Origin: Eunapius fragilis
Lineage: Eukaryota > Porifera > Demospongiae > Spongillida > Spongillidae
Reading direction: 5' to 3'
Length of the DNA: 64,000 nucleotides
Assembly: GCA_963681505.1 (NCBI GenBank)
Contig: OY811976.1
Location: 9,962,845 to 10,026,844 of the forward strand
Numbering within the stretch: position 1 is the first letter of the stretch; the number at the start of each line of letters is the position of its first letter. The notes beneath the pieces are model-generated. The model saw only the letters and a list, made by a program, of their open reading frames with translations, had not been told where the DNA came from and ran no database searches. This document shows positions 45,295-55,112 of the stretch, piece by piece. A program made the position numbers and the translations under genes.

Positions 45295-45937
45295 ATGTAC
45301 CTCCATGCCAATGAAGCAATTGAAGTGTAGTTGGCTCCGCCTACTGCATACAACTCATTAACAATTCCATTATCAAGCTCATTACACACCTACATAGGTG
45401 GATTGAAGTGGGAAGATCCATTAGCCCATTTAAAGTTCTACATGTATCTCTCTAAATGTAATCTCCTACTTACCAATCAGCTTCCTTCCTTCCCCTCCCT
45501 TACACCCTCCCTCCCATCCAATCTCTCCCTTACACCCTCCCTCCCATCCAATCTTATCCCTCCCTCCTTTCCTCCCTCTCTCACCTGTTTCATGGTGGAA
45601 TAAGGTGCAGCCTGCAGTAGAGTAGACACATTGTTGAAGTAATGCTTCCAGAGGGCAACCATGGGTGTTCCAAAGAAGTTGACTGCTTGCAAGTGATCAT
45701 AGATCACCGTGACATAAGTGGAGACAGGTGCCTTCACCATGCCCAGATCCCAGCTGGCTGCGATGACCACCGATTGGTCCACACGACCCTGGAGCGAGTC
45801 AGCTGATCCATCGGCATTGGGAACAGGTAGACCACTCATGAAGTAGGCACGAGACCTTGTAGCATAGAAGATTCCAGAGCTAGTGCCACTGGACTGAGGG
45901 ACAGCCACGTACAGGTACCCTGGTGATGGGGGGTGTG

Positions 45938-46212
45938 GCAGGAAACATTAGAGAGGTGTGGCAGGAAACATTAGAGAGGTGTGGCAGGAAACATTAGAGA
46001 GGTGTGGCAGGAAACATTAGAGAGGTGTGGCAGGAAACATTAGAGAGGTGTGGCAGGAAACATTAGAGAGGTGTGGCAGGAAACATTAGAGAGGTGTGGC
46101 AGGAAACATTAGAGAGGTGTGGCAGGAAACATTAGAGAGGTGTGGCAGGAAACATTAGAGAGGTGTGGCAGGAAACAGAGAGGTGTGGCAGGAAACATTA
46201 GAGAGGTGTGGC
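45938..46212. repeat. 23 bp minisatellite unique to copy D
   Basis: Twelve units of GAGGTGTGGCAGGAAACATT plus AGA upstream of exon 7. The paralogous position in copy C (36638-36664) has a single copy with the first bases of a second. The array was therefore born after the segmental duplication. Confidence 0.96.
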
Positions 46213-47719
46213 ATGTGACACAAAAAGTGAGGTGAAGTTTCAATTCTGATGCCCACAACATACCCCAATATTCTAATTGATGCCCACAACATACCCCAAT
46301 TTATCCTGTCAATTGTATTACTCAGTGGATTCTAAAATGAGATAGATTGTCATCAATATCACTCACAACCCACATACCACTAATAGCACTTGCACCCTCA
46401 CACGACACCACTAGCACTCACACTCCACACGACACCACTAGAACTTACACCCTAACATGACACCACAAGCACTTACACCCTCAGATGACACCATTAACAC
46501 TCACACCCTAACATGACACCACTAGCACTCACACCCCCACATGACACCACTAGCACCTACACCCTCACATGACATCACCAGCACTTACACCTCACATGAC
46601 ACCACTAGTACTCCCATCCTCACATGACACTACTAGCACTCACCCTCACATGACACCACTAGCACTCACACTCTCACATGACACCACTACCACTTACACC
46701 CTCACATGACACCACTAGCACCTACACCCTCACATGACATCACCAGCACTTACACCTCACATGACACCACTAGTACTCCCATCCTCACATGACACTACTA
46801 GCACTCACACCCTCACATGACACCACTAGCACTCACACTCTCACATGACACCACTAGCACTCACACCCTCACATGACACCACTAGCACTTACACCCCACA
46901 TGACACCAGTAACACTTACACCCCACATGACACCACTAGCACTCACACTCTCACATGACACCACTAGCACACACTCACACCTGTTGAAGATTGCCCAAGT
47001 TGTGATATGTAGTACCATTGACAACAACAGTGGCCCCTCCCACCTGTGTGCCATCGTTGTTAACTGTCGCCTAAAAAGACACAATGAACGGTCAGTGAGC
47101 AGGGGGAGGGGCAGGTTGACCACACCCACCTCTGCAGTCATGTCGAAATAGATCTGCACGTGGTGAGCTTCAGTGTCAATGGACTCCACTTCAAAGGTGA
47201 TGTAGGTGAGGGGGAGGGCGTGAAGACCCCAGGTGCCAATGGAGAAGATGTGGCCAAACGCTGGTGTGGTGAACTGTGTGGGTGGTGCATGGGCGTGGCA
47301 TGTGGGTGTGGTGCGTGGGTGTGGTATGGGTGTGGCATGTGGGTGTGGTGCGTGGGTGTTGTATGGGTGTGGGTGTTGTGTATGGCATGTGGGTGTGGTG
47401 GTGGTGGTGTGCATTAGATGTTGCGCAGATACGATGACACACTCACAGTCACAGTCAGTTGAACCCCTCCTCTCTGGAAGACATAGATCGTCTGGGTGGG
47501 GTACACCTGCACAAACACCAGACCCATGTCATGTGATGTCAGGTGATGTCATGTGATGTCAGGTGAGTCATGTGATGCAACAACTTACAGTCATCTTGAC
47601 TTGTTTCATTGTCAGCGGAGGGTAGTCATAGTAGAAGCTGGTATCATAGTCATCTTTGCCCATGAACCTGTGTCCATAAACCACCATCACACCTTAACTC
47701 CAGCCCCCTAACCCCTTAA

Positions 47720-47880
47720 CACCCCCCCCCCCCCCCCCCCCGCTCCCTAATCCCTTAACCCCCCCCCCCCCCCCCCCCGCTCCCTAATCCCCTTAACTCC
47801 TCCCCAACCACCCCCTTAACCTCCTGCTCCCTAATCCCTTAACCACCCCCCCCCCCACTCCCTAATCCCTTAACCACCCC
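47720..47880. repeat. Cluster of poly-C tracts with CCCTAATCCCTTAACC spacers
   Basis: C-runs of about 20 (47722-47741), 19 (47760-47778) and 11-12 bases (near 47847), separated by telomere-like CCCTAA-containing spacers, in intron 2 of copy D. The homologous intron of copy C (38380-38410, 38690-38712) shows only one or two such spacers and no C-runs. Confidence 0.9.
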
Positions 47881-47999
47881 CCTGCTCCCTAATCCCCTAA
47901 CTCCTCCCCAACCACCCCCTTAACCTCCTGCTCCCTAATCCTTCTCCTACAGTTCATATGTTTTTTTACTTTATTTGGGCCAAGCCACAAGCCTCCCTC

Positions 48000-48001
48000 T
48001 G

Positions 48002-48036
<35 letters not shown>

Positions 48037-48214
48037 ATGTGTGTGTGTGTGTATGTGTGTGTGCATGTGTGTGTGTGTGTATGTGTGTGTATGTGTGTGC
48101 ATGTGTGTGTGTGTGTATGTGTGTGCATGTGTGTGTGTGTGTATGTGTGTGCATGTGTGTGTGTATGTGTGTATGTGTGTGCATGTGTGTGTGTGCATGT
48201 GTGTGTATGTGTGT

Positions 48215-48252
<38 letters not shown>
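48000..48252. repeat. (GT)n microsatellite with GTAT/GCAT interruptions
   Basis: About 250 bases, expanded relative to copy C. Reading frames across it on both strands are artefacts. Confidence 0.96.
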
Positions 48253-48253
<1 letters not shown>

Positions 48254-49237
48254 GATACAATGCAGTTAGGACATTGTCCATTTTGGCTGACCTCAGGGTA
48301 AATGGCACAATGCCATTGAACCTGTTAGCATAACCTGTTAGCATAACCTGTTAGCATAACCCCCCTAATCCCTACAGGCAGGTGCCTTGGGACACGTTGC
48401 ATGCAACTCATATTTTCAGTAAAACATTAATTATGTTAAAATTCAGTGTTGTGCACAAAGTGTATGGGTCGCCTTAACACCAACCTATTAAACTGTTGTC
48501 CATTTAAATTTACGCCATACCTCCTCCCCCTCAAGTAGATTTCCCGCGCTACCTTGTTGGATCCGCCACTGCTAATCACTATCGAATTCCCTTCTCACCT
48601 CCTCCCCCCCCCCAGGGCCGCCCGCTTACCTGAAAAGCCTCTGGCCCACTCTAATCATCCCGGTCATGCAGTTCACGAACCCCGTCCAGTGATGTGTACA
48701 GTCGTCATACAGATGGTCGTTGTTGGACCAGATGCTGAGGAAAAAACCAGAGAGAACGTAAAACATGTAACATCACGTGCAAATAAGGCGCGTAGGCCAC
48801 ACAAGATAACTAGAGGGTCCAGAGGTCGTCAGGTACAACTAGGCCTTGGTATCGATTGGGGGGTAGCGATAGATAATTGTCCGATAATCGAATATCAGTA
48901 GCGATAGATAATCATCGATAATTGTCGACAAAAATAAATATCGTGTTAAGTGACGTAAGTGACGTAACTCACGTTGCCTACTTGCCTTACAGGCCCTCAC
49001 TGTGAAAGACCGGCTTCCTATTGAGAGTGTGAACTCGTCACTGAATGATGATTGATCCGGAGTCAGAGGTCTTGTCAAAGGAGACAAGAACTTAGTCATT
49101 GATACTATATAGAATCGCGGGGTAAAGTGCATGTGGGTATATGTATATACATATACCATGTGCTTTGCATTAAAGTTTAGTTGCGAGTATAAGTTTGAGT
49201 CGCTCGCAGATTATTGGCAGATAGCTTGCTGTTTGTG

Positions 49238-51568
49238 ATGAGCGATCGTGCTGATCTCTATAAGGTCGGAACTGTAGTGCTTTGTAGATGGGAAGAAAAT
49301 CGGAAGGTTTCGTGGTTCCCTGCACGGATATTGAAGCATCCAGTTCCAGGGCAATCTGAAGGTTCGTGGAAGGTGCAATGGCTGAGGGAAGCATCGGGCA
49401 CTGGTACTGGCCCTACTGGGTCTACAGAACGTTTTTATCCCTGGATAAATGATGATGGTGAAAATTTCTGCAGCACTGTGGTGAATAAAGAAGACTTCAA
49501 GGTCCTCCCAGGTGTTGGAACAAACCACCCAACTGAACCAAGCCAGCCTTTAGTGTCATCTAATTTAACTGATGCAGAATCTGCAGAGCAGCAGGTAGCC
49601 AGCAAACTAGTCCCTCAGGTGAGCAGCAATGCAGGTTTAGGAGATTCGAGTTTTGTCTGGCTTTACTTTACAAGACCTACCTTCAAAAGTTGGAAGGGAC
49701 AGGATGATGCAAAGGTCACATATTGCACTATTGAGCAAAACAGTAAGCAGTGCATGACTGCATATAAGTATCTCGGTTCTCCACAACCTATGAAAACCCA
49801 CATACTGTCTAAGCATCCCTTAGTATATCAAAGGCACAACCCAGCTGGCAAAACAAATGTAACCAACCCATTTGACATCGCAAAGGAAATAGCCCTAAAA
49901 AATGCACAAAAAACTGCTCCATATCCTAAAACTCATCAAAAATACCTTGACACCTTGAACAGGGTGGCGATGTGGACAGCGGTGCGTTGCATGCCTATCC
50001 AAGCTGCATGTAGCGAGCAGTTTGATGCCATTTTAAAGGAGCTTGACCCAAAGTTTCCACGCATGTCTGACAAGGAGATACGCGGCACTATTCTCCAGAA
50101 TTACCTACAAGCCATTGACCAGCTTAAGTCAATCTGCCCTCCTAGGGTAGCAACAACCATAGATTTCTGGTCACGCCTGGATAGAAAGGGGTTTGGAACT
50201 GTAACAGTCCATTTTATTACACAATCCTGGCAACTGAGGGAGTGCGTAATAGGGGCACAGTGCTTGGATGTTACTGTTGGGATCGACGATGAAGATCATA
50301 ATGGGGAAATTTCCAGAGAGAATTCTGATAACATCGCACAGTTCTACTGTGGTTTGCTGGAAAAGTTTAACCTTACTCCTCATGCTAATACAACAGATGC
50401 ACCAACTGTAATGGAAGCGTTTAGGGCAATGATGGAAAGAGGTATGTGAAATAATATTTTGTCTTTTGTGAGTTTTATTTACAATGCTATTTTTTTTAAC
50501 ATAGGTAGTGGTGTTGAAGGCCTTCGTTGTGTATCACATGTACTCCACAATGCCATCAGAAAGGCTTGTGAGACACGTGGAATTAAATCAGAAATCGACA
50601 AGTTGCGAAGTTTGTGTAAGGAGATAAAATCATCAAGTCTGTTGTCAGGGCAGCTTTCCAATTTGGCAAAGATGAATGGGAAAAATGCTACCAAAGTGGT
50701 GTTAGACTGTAAATGGAGATGGGGGTACTGTTTAAAGATGATCAGAAGATACATGTTTCTGAAAGATGAAATAAATGAACTCCAGTGCGACAATGATGTA
50801 AACCTTACTACGCAGGCTAGGTTAACGGAGTTGGGTGACATGCTGCAAGAGGCAGTAGATCTGATTTTCTTTATGGAAGGCAGTAAATATGTGACACTGG
50901 CATGCATTCCTTTTGCACTGCATTACCTCTATATTCATCTAGAGGACAAAGCTGGTGAGGACTTCGGTGTTGCTCAAGCACGAAGGGTACTGCGTGAGTA
51001 CATAAACAGGCGTTATCCACTGCTACCGATACATTTCCTTGCTGCATATCTGGATCCCAGGTTTTTCAAATTCGAACCGTTTGTTTCTCGTGCAGAACTT
51101 CCAATGAAATTGCAACAGGTCAAAGAAATGATTTCTGCACGCGCAGAGACCATTTTGCAGCATGCACCTATTGCAGCAGACATTGTTCCACAAAGGGAGG
51201 AAGGCAACGAAGAACCACCAAGGAAAAGGCAGAAGAGCAGCATTTTGGACCGCATGCGTGAAGAGCATAGAAGGGTGGCTTCTAATGAACCAATTCCATC
51301 ATCCACGGAAAATCTTGACAAAGAACTGCACAGGTATGGAGCAGAAACACAGGTCGACTTAGACACATGCCCGTTGCAGTGGTGGAAGATGCATGCTTCA
51401 AAGTTTCCATTCCTGAGCCAGGTGGCAATGGAGATTTTGGCAATACCAGCCAGTTCTGCTCCAAGTGAGAGAGTCTTCTCAAAGTTGGCACGTATATATA
51501 CTAAGGAAAGACTTTCTCTAAACGGGGATTTAGCTAATGCCTGCCTTTTTTTGAGCTTCAACCACTGA
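49238..51568 (+). CDS. hAT-family transposase with an N-terminal Tudor-like domain
   Basis: Two exons: 49238-50441 and 50505-51568 (TGA), joined in phase 1 over a 63 bp intron (GTATGT...ACATAG); about 755 residues. Residues about 5-75 (LYKVGTVVLCRWEENRKVSW, FPARIL, RFYPW) look like a Tudor/SAWADEE-like barrel, unusual for hAT. A degenerate BED-like finger follows (VWLYFTRP...KVTYC...MKTHILSKHP) and keeps the His pair but not the usual CxxC. The catalytic core has Asp in TIDFWSRLD, Asp in TTDAPTVMEAF, the CxxH in LRCVSHVLHN, and the RW motif in CKWRWGYCLKM. The C-terminal dimerisation region PLQWWKMHASKFPFLSQVAM through SSAPSERVFSKLARI to NACLFLSFNH is intact. No stop or frameshift was seen. 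The nearest named families would be ZBED-type hAT elements. Confidence 0.95.
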
Positions 51569-51654
51569 GACAGTTTGAGAGCTCCCCATTAACCAGTGTT
51601 TTCTCGCTCCTTCATCTGACTGATTCAATCACTTAGTCTAGCTATAGCCGCCTA

Positions 51655-51657
<3 letters not shown>

Positions 51658-51723
<66 letters not shown>

Positions 51724-51742
51724 CGTGCGTGCGTGTGCGTGT
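51658..51742. repeat. (GT)n microsatellite inside the hAT element
   Basis: About 32 GT units then GCGTGC repeats, about 90 bases downstream of the transposase stop. Confidence 0.97.
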
Positions 51743-52559
51743 GATTATGTACTTCTGATGCTGAAATATAAATTCGTATCGATAGCAATTAATTTATCGA
51801 TATAAGAGTGGGCGATTATTTATTATCGATTATCGCCTTGCGGGTCTCGATAAACAATATTTATCGGATAATCGGGGTTTATCGATACCAAGGCCTAGGT
51901 ACAACAGAGCTCTACCACACGTTGGATAAGGTGATGTGGGTAGTATGTTACTACCTCAGCGTAACGGAGGAATTATTAGCGCTGCGCCCATCCGCCCCAA
52001 GCCTCACCTGGTATAGGGGTCTTGCACTATCAGCGGGACTGATGGCGGGCGGAATTCGGCCTGCAGCCGAGGGTCTGGATTGGGGTCCACGTAGACTTAG
52101 TCAGGATCTATCCATCCCTGCACGGGGAATAGTCCCGCTGCTAACAGCACCAACAGCACTACGAATGCCATGTTTGGAATTTATGCAATCACATGACCCA
52201 CAAAAAAAAAATTCATCATGCTCTCGTTCCCAGACCCCCCGTGGCGTCGTTTACGATGACATGCGGGTCTTGGGTGTTTACTTTTTTTTTTTTCTGATGG
52301 AGAAGATTTCTTTCTTATTCATATAGCAATTCCGGAATGGGTTTGGAATGTAGACACTAAGACAGTATCTGAAGTTACAAACGAAATGTCATTTTAAAAT
52401 GTCATCAGTTCGAGGTGTTACGACTAGGGCCGTATAATTATTAGGTCTTTGATGCAGCAAAGTGCCAACTGCAAAGCCTGAGTCACTCAGCAAGTTCCCA
52501 TATGGTCTAATGTACCCCATTTCGAAATTCTTGAAGCTCTTATTGACTTCTGCACCAAG

Positions 52560-52775
52560 TTTGTGTCTCAGAATGGCATCCAAGGTGCTCTCTATTTGGA
52601 CCCCAAGGTGCTCTCTCTTTGGACCCCCAAGGTGCTCTCTTTTTGGACCCCCAAGGTGCTCTCTCTTTGGACCCCCAAGGGGCTCTCTTTTTGGACCAAG
52701 GTGCTCTCTCTTTGGACCTTCAAGGTGCTCTCTCTTTGGACCAAGGTGCTCTCACTTTGAACCCCCAAGGTGCTG
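52560..52775. repeat. 25 bp minisatellite (GGTGCTCTCTCTTTGGACCC)
   Basis: Eight to nine units upstream of glutaminase D, against two to three upstream of copy C (40177-40245). Another post-duplication expansion. Confidence 0.94.
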
Positions 52776-52907
52776 TACTCCTCGTCCATCAATCGGGAGA
52801 GGGAGAGGGGGAGAGGGGGGAGGGGTTCCAAACGTGTACATCTGGCACGATCCACATGGCTTCAGTCTTGCATTGCTACATGTGCGAGTGAAAGCATTGC
52901 ATGCCCC

Positions 52908-53138
52908 TTTCACGGGGCTACATTATATACTGATTGCATGCCCCCTTACATTATATACTGATTGCATGCCCCCTTCACGGGGCTACATTATATACTGATT
53001 GCATGCCCCCTTCACGGGGCTACATTATATATGCCCCCTTCATTATACTGATTTGCATGCCCCCTTCACGGGGCTACATTATATATGCCCCCTTCATTAT
53101 ACTGATTTGCATGCTCCTTCACGGGGCTACATTATACT
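52908..53138. repeat. About 37 bp minisatellite (GCATGCCCCCTTCACGGGGC)
   Basis: Five to six units with internal deletions. Each unit contains the small palindrome CCCCCTTCACGGGG. No counterpart lies upstream of copy C. Confidence 0.92.
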
Positions 53139-53183
53139 GAGTCAAAAGGTTGGGGCAGACACCTTGCCAAAATGTAACCCATG

Positions 53184-53480
53184 TCAGAATGAGGCTGAGC
53201 CAGCCACATAAAGATCCGCTGTGACCTTGCCTTTAGGCAGAGAAGCACTGACCGACATATTGCAAAGACGAGAGGTCAAATTGGAAAATGTGATGTGTGC
53301 CTCTCTGCCCCCAGTTGCCATGCGTCTCGACGGCCAAGGGAACGCACACCATAGCACTTGGAGGTCATTTGCTGTGTGTTTGCAAGCCTCAGCAGCAGCA
53401 CAGCACCTACCATTCATGTCTGCCTCGTTCTCAGCAAAGCAGGGGTTGCTTGTCAGGTGGACTGCAGCTTGCAAAAACTC
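53184..53480 (-). other. Unrecognised open frame at the right end of the duplication
   Basis: A 96-codon minus frame (ends NMSVSASLPKGKVTADLYVA, GSASF). The C-terminal stretch SVSASLPKGKVTADLYG also persists in copy C at about 40262-40345, but the adjacent segment is inverted there. Conservation between the two copies could simply reflect the recent duplication. I do not recognise the protein and would not call it a gene. Confidence 0.25.
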
Positions 53481-53918
53481 TCACACAGATGTGCAGCATA
53501 ATTAAAGCCACCCTCGGGGTCCAACTGATGCAACGGCCTCAACGAACTTGGACAACGACGTCAACACGTTTTGAGACAATTAAATTCGCACTTACGGCAG
53601 CAATTATGCAAGAATGATGCGATAAGATAACGAGATTAACCTGTGTTTGGAATTTAATCGTACAGTAATCAATGATACATGTAACCTGCTGGTTTCTTGT
53701 AACATGACCGCAAAAACAACCACTGTTATCATATTGTAACATCACATGACAACGTGCAGCCTGCAATCTGCCGGAGCTGTAAACACGACTGAGCTGTAAA
53801 CACGACATATTATAGCTCGTCCCCTGTTCGTGTGTAGTAGTATGTATATATCACCGTTAGCTTCCGTGCACCTTTGTGCACCACTTAGTCGTGAAAACCT
53901 TACAAGTTACGTTAGCCA

Positions 53919-54632
53919 TATGGGATAGAGGCAGCGAAAAGGGACCTAGCGCATATTTTTTCAAGTTTCAAATTATTTCATTTTCAAAGAGACCCTATGT
54001 CCTCTACAACCAGTGGCGTAGCTAGTCGGGCGGGCCCTACCACCGCGTTTGGTCGGGTGGTAGGGTGACAAGCCTATACCAAGATTTGTGCTGCTGCAAT
54101 GGAGGTTGCAGTCCAATCGGATTGCAGCGTTCAAGTGGGTTCAATTAGCGGCTGATGTGAGATAATTATGGGTTTCCTAGTCTAGCTTTTTAACCCTGGT
54201 TTGATGGAGCGAAGACGTTTTATTAGTGATTGTGTTACCAAGTCAGCTGAAGAGTTGGGCTACACAAGTATGAAGTAAGAACAGCTAGATCTATATAGCC
54301 CCGCCACAAGTACAGTACAGTGTGTACATGTGGTGGTAAACCACATCATTACCACGTAACCTAACACTAAATGTGTATAGATATTCACAACAATATTACA
54401 TAACAGTCCTGCACAAATCTTGGTATAGGCTTGTCACCCTACCATCCGACCAAACGCGGTGGTAGGGCCCGTCCGATCGACTTCTTTCTTACGCACTAAA
54501 AATTAACCTGTCCATAATGGAGTTACAGGGTCCTGAATTTTTAATTACGCGTACATTTTTATTGCACGCGTGGACTTTGATGCTCCTGCCTGGAAATATG
54601 CGCTAGGTCCTTTTCGCTGCCTCGACCCCGTA
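53919..54632. mobile_element. Outer MITE of a nested pair
   Basis: The left terminus GAGGCAGCGAAAAGGGACCT (with AGCGCATATTT) is mirrored by AAATATGCGCTAGGTCCTTT then TCGCTGCCTC at the right end. Outer bases are imperfect (TATGGGATA against the complement of CCCCGTATA), compatible with a TA-type target. Non-coding. It is split by the inner element at 54024-54478. Confidence 0.85.
54024..54478. mobile_element. Inner MITE inserted in the outer one
   Basis: Terminal inverted repeats of about 70 bp: GGGCCCTACCACCGCGTTTG, then GTAGGGTGACAAGCCTATAC and CAAGATTTGTGC, mirrored at 54409-54478 with one or two mismatches. The interior resembles the degenerate copies beside both glutaminase genes (31980, 40670). 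Confidence 0.88.
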
Positions 54633-54697
54633 TATAGCGGCAGTTATATAAGCTTTACTTAATTAATCGTCCAAGAGGCTATTTCTTCTGTTTTTTT

Positions 54698-54699
<2 letters not shown>

Positions 54700-54742
<43 letters not shown>
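54700..54742 (+). repeat. 43-base poly-G tract
   Basis: An uninterrupted run of 43 G preceded by nine T. This is the longest homopolymer in the window and a strong candidate for intramolecular G-quadruplex formation, polymerase slippage and assembly error. Confidence 0.97.
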
Positions 54743-54743
<1 letters not shown>

Positions 54744-54801
54744 ACAAGAGAGTCGGAACTACGTGTGGTGCAAGGACAATCAATGTGTTCACAGCAAAAA
54801 A

Positions 54802-54932
54802 TAAGACGCAAAACATTTTTTGATTCCACAAGTGATCTATTTTTTTCATATCTGTACCAAAAAGATAAGTTTTGGTATACAGATATGAAAAAATAGATCA
54901 GGCTTGTGGAATCAAAATATGATTTGCGTCTT
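54802..54932. repeat. 131 bp palindrome
   Basis: AAGACGCAAAACATTTTTTG, then ATTCCACAAG and GATCTATTTTTTTCATATCT, is mirrored by AGATATGAAAAAATAGATCA, then GGCTTGTGGAATCAAAATAT and GATTTGCGTC. The loop is about 15-20 bases. Immediately followed by the MITE at 54936. Confidence 0.88.
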
Positions 54933-54935
54933 TTA

Positions 54936-55110
54936 CAGTCTACCCTCGATAGTGTTCGCTCCGATACAGTCCATCCGCGATAATGTCCGCTATTTTTCTC
55001 TTGCCAACCAACCCTTCGTAAGCGAAACTTCGCATCGCTACTATCCGTTTGTCCTACAGTCCGCTATTTTGGGGGTTTCCCGTAGCCCGGACTATATCGA
55101 GGGTAGATTG
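54936..55110. mobile_element. 175 bp pogo/Tigger-like MITE with TA duplication
   Basis: It starts CAGTCTACCCTCGATA and ends TATCGAGGGTAGATTG, flanked by TA (54934-54935, 55111-55112). CAGT-x-(A)CCTCGATATAAC is the end I recall for pogo-like elements. The interior repeats the motif as GATACAGTCC and GTCCTACAGTCCG. Non-coding. Confidence 0.82.
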
Positions 55111-55112
55111 TA

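Larger units (their letters stand above)
48840..51897 (+). mobile_element. Complete hAT DNA transposon (3058 bp) in intron 1 of glutaminase copy D
   Basis: The terminal inverted repeats are perfect for 17 bases: TAGGCCTTGGTATCGAT at 48840-48856 and its reverse complement at 51881-51897. The flanking 8 bp direct repeats are GGTACAAC (48832-48839 and 51898-51905). The empty site is preserved in copy C at 39456-39463 (GGTACAAC once), proving insertion after the duplication. Subterminal regions contain repeated ATCGATA/TATCGAT motifs (GATAGATAATCATCGATAAT; TTATCGATATAAGAG), probable transposase-binding sites. It encodes one transposase with a single short intron, plus a (GT)n run at 51658-51720. 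It looks whole. Confidence 0.97.
41402..52171 (-). pseudogene. Glutaminase A-like copy D, probably inactivated by a stop in exon 1; hAT element in intron 1
   Basis: All 18 exons of copy C are recognisable with conserved splice sites: 52008-52171, 48630-48734, 47589-47667, 47447-47506, 47130-47273, 46981-47070, 45585-45919, 45301-45389, 44686-44782, 44006-44174, 43887-43945, 43512-43576, 43294-43411, 42872-42991, 42720-42800, 42382-42546, 41563-41633, 41402-41507. Exon 1 is 164 rather than 158 bases: six inserted bases turn GAC-TAC-GTG into GAC-TAA-GTC-TAC-GTG, a stop at codon 25 right after the signal peptide. Other exons stay open, with few changes (for example GKDDYDTSFYYDYPP, VCNELDNG). 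The next in-frame Met is in exon 2, so any product would lack the signal peptide. Intact downstream exons argue for very recent inactivation, a segregating null allele or a sequencing error. Confidence 0.82.
31917..53340. repeat. Tandem segmental duplication carrying two glutaminase genes
   Basis: Unit 1 is about 31917-40610 and unit 2 about 40611-53340. Both begin at CTGGAGT.CGTTCGCTTTG, share the 3' flank (TAATGAAATAACACAAAGAT), all 18 exons, most introns, and the upstream region (GTCAGAATGAGGCTGAGCCA). Unit 2 is longer because of the hAT element (3.06 kb), a retroelement fragment (0.4 kb) and array expansions. Exonic differences are few, so the duplication is fairly young. The right end differs by an inverted segment. 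Confidence 0.9.

Noticed and set aside
52462-53211. Plus-strand frames across the 25 and 37 bp arrays
   Set aside because: Low-complexity repeat translations; the upstream region of copy C shows the arrays are not conserved in frame.
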